From a virus: a stretch of DNA of 44,057 bases. Where the stretch lies: positions 1-44,057 of the IMG/VR virus record IMGVR_UViG_3300005600_000047, one strand, 5' to 3'. Both the position numbers and the translations under genes were made by a program. Position 1 is the first letter of the stretch, and the number at the start of each line of letters is the position of its first letter. Below are positions 33,915 to 40,837 of the stretch, piece by piece. Below the pieces are notes generated by a model. It did not search any database. It was not told the origin of the DNA and was given only the letters and a program-made list of their open reading frames with translations.

Positions 33915-35551
33915 GCCCGCCACTTATTGGACCACATAGTAATGATTGCCCGCTTGCCGTTTCGGTAGGTCACGATGTGACTTACCGAATGCGAGTTCGG
34001 GCCTTTCATGTATGGGAAGCTGAGAGAGCAAGCTCCAGCAGAATAGATCTGATCGCGGATGGCCGCTGTGTGGTCATGCCCTTTGTTGACAGGGCGACCC
34101 AATTTGGTCAGAGCCCGCGTGGATCCTCTTGAGCCATTTGGCCCGAGGTCGCCGTGCAACCCATTCTCCACTCCGACCAGGATGTAACCCTCGTCTTGAG
34201 ACAGGAAACGGATCCCTTCATTCAGGCCTGCTTCGTTCATGGCGAACTCGAGGACGTTGAAGTCCTTGTCGCCCTCGTCCATGGCGTCGAGAACGTGGAA
34301 CTGCAGCCAGCAGAAGTATTTGGCGTTGACCGGATCTAGCCGGAAGTCGGCCTCGTTGAGCCACTGCTCCAGGTGCCGATCGTGGTTGGACGGCACGACG
34401 ATCATCTCACACCAGTCCCGGTCTGCCTCATTCGTGAAGTCGGTGGTGATCTCGATCTCTTCCTCGACAGTTTCCTCGCCCTCGATATGCTTGGCGTAGG
34501 TCCGGTGGAAGTTCCTCATCTCGTGGTGACTTCTCGACCTCATTGAGAAGAGGTCGTTCATGAACTGGTATGGAGGGCGAAGGGTGTCTAGCATCCCGCC
34601 TTTTCCCCAGGCCAGTTCTCGGATCCAGAGCTCGAGCTCCGATGCGTGAGTATCGCCCCAGTTGATCCCTTCCGCGACATGCTCTTCGTGAACTTGACCT
34701 GCTTGCACGTACAGACCGGGGGCGCCTTCTGGCCCAACGTCCATGATCGCATCGTCTTCGTCAATATGAAGCTGGCGCACGAACCAGTTGCCGTTCCAGT
34801 CGACCTCCGCGATGAGAGCCCCGTAGCTATGCTTTTGCTCGGCCAGGATCCCTGCGCGCTTCTGGATGTAGTTCCGTTGGGTGACGGTGCCGGTTGAGTA
34901 GTTGAACTTGGTCGCCTCATCCGCCATGGACGCGACGCTCTCCATCGCGATCTTGGAATGCGGGACGATATTCGACTTCCTGCCGTTGTAGTCCTCGAAG
35001 GCGGTCAGGGGGTGGCGGGTTGTCGGCAGGATATTCTGCTCTCCGCACCAGACCAGGCCGGGAGCCAGCTCGACGCTCTCATCCATGATATATGGCTCAG
35101 CTTCCGGCGCGTACCAGAGCTCAGACGTATCCCGGACGGCTTTGCCGCGCTTGACTGCTTTCGGTCCGTAGGCTCCGAGCTGGTAGGAGTAAGTTCCGAT
35201 CAGCAGCTCGCACGAGCCGTTGTCCAGGTTGTCGAAGTAATCGACCAGGGCGAGCAGGTTGTTGAAGCCCGGATGGAGGTGGGTGTTGTTCTGAATGGAG
35301 GTGAGAATGTAGCGCTTGATGTGACCGCGTCGTGGCAGGCGCCTCTTGACGCTCTCGGCCATCTCGATCTTGCCATCGACGACCTTGCCGAGCCTGATGC
35401 CCAGACGCTGCTGAGCCGCGGTGAGCCGGTCGTTGTAGGTGGAGCGCTTCAGGTCCAGGGACCGAGCCGCTTCCGACACGTTGCCGCCGTGCTCGTAGTA
35501 GGCCTCCACGGCCTCGGTGAGTTGTTCGTCTGTGAGGGCCGCTTTTGGCAT
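33911..35551 (-). CDS. HTH-metallophosphoesterase (T5 A1-like)
   Basis: A 546-residue protein. Residues about 20-50 are a Fis-like HTH (YYEHGGNVSEAARSLDLKRS). The C-terminal 350 residues carry the metallophosphoesterase motif series: GDTH at 299-302 (D-x-H), SNHD at 388-391 (GNHD type), HGD at 466-468 and GHDH at 491-494 (GHxH). The arrangement recalls T5 A1, a pre-early protein with a metallophosphatase domain needed for host DNA degradation and shut-off. I infer a nuclease or phosphoesterase acting on nucleic acid, perhaps directed by the HTH. AGGAGAATAGTAC precedes ATG 35551. It sits between the early island and the lysis genes. Confidence 0.75.
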   Translation of the reverse strand: MPKAALTDEQLTEAVEAYYEHGGNVSEAARSLDLKRSTYNDRLTAAQQRLGIRLGKVVDGKIEMAESVKRRLPRRGHIKRYILTSIQNNTHLHPGFNNLLALVDYFDNLDNGSCELLIGTYSYQLGAYGPKAVKRGKAVRDTSELWYAPEAEPYIMDESVELAPGLVWCGEQNILPTTRHPLTAFEDYNGRKSNIVPHSKIAMESVASMADEATKFNYSTGTVTQRNYIQKRAGILAEQKHSYGALIAEVDWNGNWFVRQLHIDEDDAIMDVGPEGAPGLYVQAGQVHEEHVAEGINWGDTHASELELWIRELAWGKGGMLDTLRPPYQFMNDLFSMRSRSHHEMRNFHRTYAKHIEGEETVEEEIEITTDFTNEADRDWCEMIVVPSNHDRHLEQWLNEADFRLDPVNAKYFCWLQFHVLDAMDEGDKDFNVLEFAMNEAGLNEGIRFLSQDEGYILVGVENGLHGDLGPNGSRGSTRALTKLGRPVNKGHDHTAAIRDQIYSAGACSLSFPYMKGPNSHSVSHIVTYRNGKRAIITMWSNKWRA

Positions 35552-35567
35552 GTACTATTCTCCTATG

Positions 35568-35828
35568 CTACTGTCCGAGTATCATTCCTTTTAGCCCAAG
35601 CCACAAGGCCGCGCAGCCCCCTGTTACGATGACCCCGACCACTACTAGCAGGCCACGCTTCTGCATGGCCGCGGTGGCTTCACGCCACTCACGAAGGTGC
35701 TGGAAGTCTTTCTGCATCTCGATGGGGTTCTGGGAGTCGACGCCCAGCTTGAGCAGGGCGTCGTTCACGGCGTCTTCCATTAGGTCTTTGAGTTGTGCTT
35801 CGGTCAGCTGGACAACGCGGTCTTGCAT
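35568..35828 (-). CDS. Small membrane-anchored protein (DUF6127-like)
   Basis: An 86-residue protein with a helical N-terminal part (VQLTEAQLKDLMEDAVNDAL), the block DSQNPIEMQKDFQHLREWRE, and one C-terminal transmembrane helix (LLVVVGVIVTGGCAALWLGL). This layout matches small phage/prophage proteins encoded beside lysis genes, which I associate with DUF6127. ATG 35828 abuts the spanin stop. Possibly a holin-antiholin regulator; not proven. Confidence 0.6.
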   Translation of the reverse strand: MQDRVVQLTEAQLKDLMEDAVNDALLKLGVDSQNPIEMQKDFQHLREWREATAAMQKRGLLVVVGVIVTGGCAALWLGLKGMILGQ

Positions 35829-36230
35829 TTACTCTTCCTCTTCCTGGGATTGATTGTCCTCGCCGCGATAGTATTGGAGACGCCATTGCGCCTCTTGGAT
35901 CCAGCGCAGTAGCTCGGCCGTATTTGTTGAGAGGTCCTCGTAGTCTTCAGGAGAGAGCCCGAAGAATACCCAGTCGTCAGTGACCGGCAGCGTCTCGGGC
36001 GTCAGGACCTTCCACTCGATCTCGCGTGGCTCTTCGATCGGGGCCGGGTTTGGTAGGGGAGGGCGTTCGTCTGGCCGCTCAATCTCGACCGGCGCAGTCC
36101 TCACGCTCAGCACCGGTGGCACAGTGGAGCATCCGGCCAATGCGATCAGTGCCGTCATTGATGCGGTTCTCAATAAGCCCTGGCCGTTGCCGAGCCAGCT
36201 CCGTGAGATCATGTCTTGCAAATATGCCAT
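35829..36230 (-). CDS. Rz1-like outer-membrane spanin (lipoprotein)
   Basis: A lipoprotein with lipobox LAGC (Cys34 from ATG 36230, or Cys28 from the internal ATG 36212, MISRSWLGNGQG). The mature part is Pro-rich (RPDERPPLPNPAPIEEP), as usual for o-spanins, followed by an acidic tail of Glu/Gln. The gene starts inside the preceding i-spanin frame and overlaps it by 152 nt, the classic Rz/Rz1 nested arrangement. It would link outer membrane to the inner-membrane partner and fuse the membranes at lysis. It is longer than typical Rz1. Confidence 0.75.
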   Translation of the reverse strand: MAYLQDMISRSWLGNGQGLLRTASMTALIALAGCSTVPPVLSVRTAPVEIERPDERPPLPNPAPIEEPREIEWKVLTPETLPVTDDWVFFGLSPEDYEDLSTNTAELLRWIQEAQWRLQYYRGEDNQSQEEEE

Positions 36231-36525
36231 TCAGCCTTCTCACCTCTGCACCAGCGTCAATAGCGACCTGCTGGAGTTCTTCGACCCTGGCCAGAAGATC
36301 ATCCTGGCTGGTCTGCCACTCCTCGATCGCGTCCTGCTGGGCGTCGATTGTGTTGTTCTGCTCGTCGACCGCAGCCGTGAGCAGCTCATTATTCGTTTGT
36401 AACGTGGCGACGGTGTCAAGCAAGCCTGTGTAGTGACGATACGCCAGCCCGATCGTGGTGACGATCGCCAGCGCAGCCAGCCCGAAGACCATCGCTTTCC
36501 AATTCCCAAGTAAGAAGCCTATCAT
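36079..36525 (-). CDS. Rz-like inner-membrane spanin
   Basis: A 148-residue protein with an N-terminal transmembrane helix (AMVFGLAALAIVTTIGLAYR, residues 11-29) and a periplasmic coiled coil (LQTNNELLTAAVDEQNNTID ... DQLLARVEELQQ, about 40-85). TAGGAGACAGGC precedes ATG 36525. The lipoprotein gene nested in its 3' half is its expected partner. The C-terminal Cys (HCATGAEREDCAGRD) may allow disulfide dimerisation. No sequence family is certain, as spanins diverge strongly; the call rests on topology and overlap. Confidence 0.75.
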   Translation of the reverse strand: MIGFLLGNWKAMVFGLAALAIVTTIGLAYRHYTGLLDTVATLQTNNELLTAAVDEQNNTIDAQQDAIEEWQTSQDDLLARVEELQQVAIDAGAEVRRLNGIFARHDLTELARQRPGLIENRINDGTDRIGRMLHCATGAEREDCAGRD

Positions 36526-36534
36526 GCCTGTCTC

Positions 36535-36912
36535 CTATGCGTAACCCGTCACCGGTGGTTCATCATCATCTTCGCTTCCAGAGCGACGGCGCCTGCGTTC
36601 AGCGCGCAGTTCAGCGGCCCTAAGGTTCCGGCGTTGCTGCTCGGTGAGTTGCTCGCTCGGATGCCAGATGCGTTCGGCCGCCGATACCCCAAGGTAGCCA
36701 AGGATGACGGCGGTGAAGACGCCGAGCATGCCCGTGATTAGCGGCGCGGCTGTGGCAAGCGCCTCCGCGACCACCTGCCGGTCAGAGCTCAAAAGCAGGA
36801 CGGACGTGATGATGATGCTGTTCGCCACGATAAGGGCGAAACTGATGCGGGCGTATCTCCGCCGCTCTAGGCGTCGACCGACGTCTAGCTCGTGCTTGGT
36901 TATCTGTTTCAT
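36535..36912 (-). CDS. Holin-like membrane protein
   Basis: A 125-residue protein with two transmembrane helices, SFALIVANSIIITSVLLLSS (about 24-43) and APLITGMLGVFTAVILGYLG (about 56-75), a basic N-terminus (RRLERRRYAR) and a charged C-terminal tail (NLRAAELRAERRRRR). Its start overlaps the endolysin stop (ATGA). Position between endolysin and spanins, two TM helices and a basic tail fit a class II-type holin. The N-terminus with many charges is also compatible with another small membrane protein, so the call is not certain. Confidence 0.6.
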   Translation of the reverse strand: MKQITKHELDVGRRLERRRYARISFALIVANSIIITSVLLLSSDRQVVAEALATAAPLITGMLGVFTAVILGYLGVSAAERIWHPSEQLTEQQRRNLRAAELRAERRRRRSGSEDDDEPPVTGYA

Positions 36913-37379
36913 GGGTAGAGGTTCCTAGGCAGCTCATAGTGAGGGCCATCAATGAATGCCGATCTGCCCTGGGCACGGCGCCGAGCCACGTAGTCCTCGA
37001 CCAGCTGTCGAACAGGCGTCGAGGCGTATTCGCCGGAAGTGAATATCTTCCAGCACCCGCCCCACCTGATGTGGACGTTCAGCTCGTCGGCCGCCTGACG
37101 CACCGCCTCGGCGATACCATAGATCGGCTCCCATTCCCAACGAAGACGGCCGTTGATGTAGGGCACGAGATCAACCGCATGCCCCGTGATGTGCCGCGAA
37201 TTCATGGTTCGGGATGCGCCGCGATCGACCAGCTCCTGCTGCTCAGCTCGAGTGCGAATACCATCGTGGACAGAGAAGTCCACGGGCGTGAGCTCAATCG
37301 CGCGCCGGACCACTGCGATGAGATCCGGATGGACGCCCTCGAGCTCGGTGCGGCTTCTGTTTCCTAGTATGTATGTCAT
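36909..37379 (-). CDS. M15-family endolysin (peptidase)
   Basis: A 156-residue D-Ala-D-Ala/L-Ala-D-Glu type peptidase of the M15 family. Zinc ligands and catalytic residues: SRHITGHAVDL (His63 and Asp70 as ligand pair, His67), and DGPHYEL (His147) with the C-terminal strand. The N-terminal FSVHDGIRTRAEQQELV with Arg is the substrate-side helix. It cleaves peptidoglycan peptides to release progeny. There is no signal peptide or SAR sequence, so release depends on the holin next door. ATG 37379 overlaps the previous stop (TGATG). Confidence 0.9.
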   Translation of the reverse strand: MTYILGNRSRTELEGVHPDLIAVVRRAIELTPVDFSVHDGIRTRAEQQELVDRGASRTMNSRHITGHAVDLVPYINGRLRWEWEPIYGIAEAVRQAADELNVHIRWGGCWKIFTSGEYASTPVRQLVEDYVARRRAQGRSAFIDGPHYELPRNLYP

Positions 37380-37630
37380 CAGCTTATGCTCGACGGTATG
37401 ACGTTGACCCTATCGATCCCCGCCTTAAGCGTCGCTCCTTCTGCTTCTGTCTGGATCGTCTCCACGACGATCTGGGTCATGCGAACTGCATCGCTGCCGC
37501 CCCCACCGGTTCCGACAACTTCCGCAATCATCTGGGTCAGGCGTATGGTCTGGGCGGTGCCCAAGCCTATATTGCCGCCGGTTATCGGGATCTCAGCAAC
37601 GTGCTGGGTGACGCGAACTGTATCGACCAT
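37379..37630 (-). CDS. Small repeat protein, tail-associated
   Basis: An 83-residue protein made of three copies of a short beta unit: VRVTQHVAEI, IRLTQMIAEVV and VRMTQIVVETI, separated by Gly/Thr-rich turns (GTGGGGSDA). Such VRxTQxVVE repeats occur in phage tail/fibre proteins. Its stop overlaps the endolysin start. It probably folds as a small beta structure attached to the tail or the fibre proteins downstream on the same strand. Function unknown. Confidence 0.6.
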   Translation of the reverse strand: MVDTVRVTQHVAEIPITGGNIGLGTAQTIRLTQMIAEVVGTGGGGSDAVRMTQIVVETIQTEAEGATLKAGIDRVNVIPSSIS

Positions 37631-37631
37631 G

Positions 37632-38687
37632 CTACATCACCTCCACGCCGAATGCAGCCGTCGCGAAGCCTCCGGTCGTCCAGGCCACTGCAGAGTTGGG
37701 ATCCTGGTGGAAGAACTCCTGGTAGAGGTCGTAGCCCGTGTGGTCGATTGCGTGCGTCGTACCGTTGCCCTCGGAGGCGCTCTGCTCAGACTTGAGCCGC
37801 ATGCTCTTGGACCCGACGTCCGTGTTCCGTATGAGCGCGCTCACGATGACGCCCTCGATGGTCGTCGGAGAGGTGGTCATGGCCGCGAAGTCATAGAAGT
37901 CCTCATGGGTCGTCGTCGAGCTCTCCACGTACGAGGTGTCGCCGTCCGATGTGGTCTCGTCCACGTTCTCGTAGTTGGTCGTGCCGCCGCTCCGAGTGAA
38001 GGCCACCGCGCTGTCGCCATTCGGGTAGACGGTCTCGATGCGGTGCTGTCCGAGCTGGCCCGTGAACGTCGTGCCCTGATCGTCCCATACTATAAGGTCG
38101 TCGATCTCGCATCCGTTGGTGACCAGGTTCCGGCCCCGGATGTTGATGGTGTCGAAGTTCTGGAAGTCAGCCGCGGTCGTGGCCACGTTCGTGTCCATGG
38201 CCGTGTCGCTTATGTACTTCTTGCCATCGATCCACATCTCGATCGCGCCGGCCGTGCTGTCCCCCGATGTGAACCTCACCTCCACGTGGTGCCAGTTTCC
38301 GTCGTCCACCTCTTTCTTAGCGGTACGCAACGCTGTGGTGGAGCTGTCGTCGAACTCGGTCACATACAACTGGCTGTTCGAGTTGATGCCGATGCCCCAG
38401 TTGAGCGTGCCATCGCTCGTCGCGGTGAGCCTTATGATCTGGGTATCGAAGACCCCAGCTGCGCCGCGGAACCAGAAGGCGATGCGGATGGTGCTGCTCC
38501 CGATGGTGCCACCAGAGAACTGCTTGACGATCTCATCGCTGTCGTCATCGAATTGGATGTACTTACCATTGAACGGGCTGCCCGTGCCGAAGTAGGTTGC
38601 GCCGCTGTCGCTATCCCACCTATTGCTGCCGACGTAGTCCGCCGAGGCCGCGTAGGTGTCGAAGCCGTCTGCCAGGATTAGAGCCAT
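37632..38687 (-). CDS. LamG/ConA-like lectin protein (paralog B)
   Basis: A 351-residue protein, started at ATG 38687 which overlaps the upstream stop. It opens MALILADGFDTYAASADYVG, then RIAFWFRGAAGVFDTQIIRL, DGNWHHVEVRFTSGDSTAGA and MWIDGKKYI, the strand pattern of concanavalin A-like/LamG beta-sandwich domains. The C-terminal 130 residues share TSYVESSTT, HEDFYDF, RLKSEQSASEGNGT and QEFFHQDPN with the neighbouring gene. It likely binds a surface polysaccharide or capsid/tail partner. Repeated Asp-rich loops suggest calcium. Confidence 0.75.
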   Translation of the reverse strand: MALILADGFDTYAASADYVGSNRWDSDSGATYFGTGSPFNGKYIQFDDDSDEIVKQFSGGTIGSSTIRIAFWFRGAAGVFDTQIIRLTATSDGTLNWGIGINSNSQLYVTEFDDSSTTALRTAKKEVDDGNWHHVEVRFTSGDSTAGAIEMWIDGKKYISDTAMDTNVATTAADFQNFDTINIRGRNLVTNGCEIDDLIVWDDQGTTFTGQLGQHRIETVYPNGDSAVAFTRSGGTTNYENVDETTSDGDTSYVESSTTTHEDFYDFAAMTTSPTTIEGVIVSALIRNTDVGSKSMRLKSEQSASEGNGTTHAIDHTGYDLYQEFFHQDPNSAVAWTTGGFATAAFGVEVM

Positions 38688-39751
38688 CACATCACCTCAA
38701 TTCCGAATTGCGCCGTGCCCACGCCGGCCGTGTTCCAGTCTGCTACGCTGTCCGGGTCCTGGGCGAAGAACTCATGGACAGCTTGATAATTCATACCCTC
38801 CAACGTCTGCGTGGCGCCGTCGCCCTCGCTAGCGCTCTGCCTGGACTTCAGCCTGAAGTCTTGGGTGCCGAAGTCCGGGACCCTGAGCACCGCCGTCACA
38901 TATACACCGAATATCCCCGTCGGCGCCGTCGCCATGTCCGTGAACTCATAGAAGTCCTCGTGTCCGGTGGTGGAGCTCTCCACGTAGGTGCTGTCGCCGT
39001 CCGGCGACGCATCGTCTACCATGGCCGAGTTGTCGACCCCGGCCGATGGAGTGAACTGGTCTGCCGCGCCCTCCGCGGTTGGCGTCAGGGCCTCCATGCG
39101 ATGCTGGCCAAGCTCCCCAGTGAAGTCCGAGCCGCTGTCATCCCAGATGACCAGATCGTCTATGAGCCAGCCGTCTGCGGTCAAGTTACGCCCCGGAATA
39201 GTGAGTAGATCCAGCTTGGCGAAGTCTGCCGCAGTGACCGCATTATTCGTGTCAGTTCCAGTATTCTCGAACTCAGTAATCCCGTCGATTATGGCCTTGT
39301 AGGCCCCGTCGGTCCCGTCCCCTGCCTTGAAGTATATCTCGATGTGGTGCCACTGGTCATCGTCGATGTCAGTCGACCCTGTTACCTCCGTGGCTGGAAA
39401 TAGGCTATCGTCGAAGGAAGACAGGGTCAGCCACAGGTCCGTCGTTGAGAACCCGAGGTTCCATGCCAAGAGCCCACCCTGGGTCGACCTGAGCTGCAGG
39501 AAGTCTCCCGCGAATATGCTGCCGCTCGCGATCTTGACCCAGAAGGCGATGCGGATCTCCACGCCGGATGGACTGGCGGGTAGTAACTTGAAGAGTGTGT
39601 CACTGTCGTCGTCGAACGACACACAGTTCCCGCCGAACGCTCCGCCGGTGGTCTCCAGTACCACGCCGGTATCGCCATCCCAACGTCCAGTGCTAAGCAG
39701 GTCAGCTGTGGCAGCATACCCGTCGAAGCTGTCTGCGTAGATCAGGGCCAT
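38687..39751 (-). CDS. LamG/ConA-like lectin protein (paralog A)
   Basis: A 354-residue protein with the same layout as its downstream neighbour: MALIYADSFDGYAATADLLS, RIAFWVKIASG, DQWHHIEIYFKAGDGTDGAY, STYVESSTTGHEDFYEFTDM, RLKSRQSASEGDGAT and EFFAQDPDS. The two genes are tandem paralogs that overlap by one base at the junction. Carbohydrate-binding role inferred from the fold. The divergence between copies is mostly in the middle loops, as expected for proteins that select different ligands. Confidence 0.75.
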   Translation of the reverse strand: MALIYADSFDGYAATADLLSTGRWDGDTGVVLETTGGAFGGNCVSFDDDSDTLFKLLPASPSGVEIRIAFWVKIASGSIFAGDFLQLRSTQGGLLAWNLGFSTTDLWLTLSSFDDSLFPATEVTGSTDIDDDQWHHIEIYFKAGDGTDGAYKAIIDGITEFENTGTDTNNAVTAADFAKLDLLTIPGRNLTADGWLIDDLVIWDDSGSDFTGELGQHRMEALTPTAEGAADQFTPSAGVDNSAMVDDASPDGDSTYVESSTTGHEDFYEFTDMATAPTGIFGVYVTAVLRVPDFGTQDFRLKSRQSASEGDGATQTLEGMNYQAVHEFFAQDPDSVADWNTAGVGTAQFGIEVM

Positions 39752-40821
39752 CAGCGAAGCCCTCCGAGCGTGTACGAGACGTCGGCGATACTGTTCACGG
39801 TGCCCGGGGAGACGATGTCCACCCGGTCGCCGGCCGCGACGCTCACGTCCGAGGCGAAGATGAAGGTCGCCGTCGTGGCCGCGATCGCGAAGCGCATGGT
39901 GCCCTGGCTCACGCCGTTCACCTGGATGTCGAAGTCCGTCTGAGCCGACGGACCGGTGCCGGCATGTCCGGCACTATCAGATAGGCTCGTTGGTAGGGTG
40001 AAGGCCCGAGACGCCAGGAAACGCATGATGATGGTGTTCGTCCCAGGCACGCCGCCGGTGAAGCCGCCGAAGTCGTACGGCCGGTTGCCGATCGGGTTGA
40101 TCGATGCCCAGACCTGTGCTGTGGATCCGATCGTGATTGTGCCCGTCGTCGACAGGAAGAATACCTGCGTGGCGTTCGCCGTGCCCTCCTCGATGTAGAC
40201 TGCGGAGCCGGTCGTCAGGTCGCCGGTCACGTCCGCGTCTTCTGCTCTCGTCGGCGCCCCGGAGGCGTTGACCGTGTAGATGCCGTTCTCCGCGCCGGCC
40301 ACCTGGTCCTTGATGAGGATACGGTCTCCCGTAGACAGGACCACGCCGTCGATCGTGTCACCGTTCTCGAAGCTCGTGGCGAGCGTGCCGGCCGCGGTCG
40401 TCGCCACCCTCACGCTGTCGAGCCAGTCCACCACGTCGGTCGTCGTGACCGAGCTGGACAGGTCGAAGATGCCGTTCGTCGTCCCGTCGGTGTAGACGAG
40501 GACGGTCTGGTCGGGCTGCACCGTCACGGACCCAGAGCCCCGCTCGACGGTGAAGTCCTCCGTGTTGGTCGACGGTGAGCGGAATATGCTCATCTTCTTG
40601 GAGGCCGGGACGGTCACGCTCCGGCTCGCCACGGTGGCCGTCACCTCGTAGGCGAGGTTCTCTGTGTACTCGTCCGACGTCAGTGTCACATTGCCAGACG
40701 TCAAGTCCACAGAAAGGATCTCCGTCAGGGCGGCGTCGATCTCGCCGGCCTGGTCGTTGATCGTGGTCGTCTTGTCGGTCTGCGTCGCGGTCAGCTGCGT
40801 CAGCCCCAGGTTGTTGCTCAT
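39751..40821 (-). CDS. Tail fibre-like protein
   Basis: A 356-residue beta-rich protein. The centre carries the fibre repeat unit VRVATTAAGTLATSFENGDT, IDGVVLSTGDRILIKDQVAG and AENGIYTVNASGAPTRAEDA, which I know from many phage tail fibres. The N-terminus (SNNLGLTQLTATQTDKTTTI) resembles the adaptor part of a tail protein, and the C-terminus is a compact beta domain (FIFASDVSVAAGDRVDIVSP). It overlaps the lectin-like gene by one base. It would sit at the tail tip, possibly holding the two lectin proteins. Confidence 0.75.
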   Translation of the reverse strand: MSNNLGLTQLTATQTDKTTTINDQAGEIDAALTEILSVDLTSGNVTLTSDEYTENLAYEVTATVASRSVTVPASKKMSIFRSPSTNTEDFTVERGSGSVTVQPDQTVLVYTDGTTNGIFDLSSSVTTTDVVDWLDSVRVATTAAGTLATSFENGDTIDGVVLSTGDRILIKDQVAGAENGIYTVNASGAPTRAEDADVTGDLTTGSAVYIEEGTANATQVFFLSTTGTITIGSTAQVWASINPIGNRPYDFGGFTGGVPGTNTIIMRFLASRAFTLPTSLSDSAGHAGTGPSAQTDFDIQVNGVSQGTMRFAIAATTATFIFASDVSVAAGDRVDIVSPGTVNSIADVSYTLGGLR

Positions 40822-40837
40822 AGGTCTGTCCTCATGG

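Noticed and set aside
37386-38681. 431-codon plus-strand ORF
   Set aside because: Antisense to the lectin-like gene; Arg/Val/Ala/His-rich shadow, and no ribosome-binding site.
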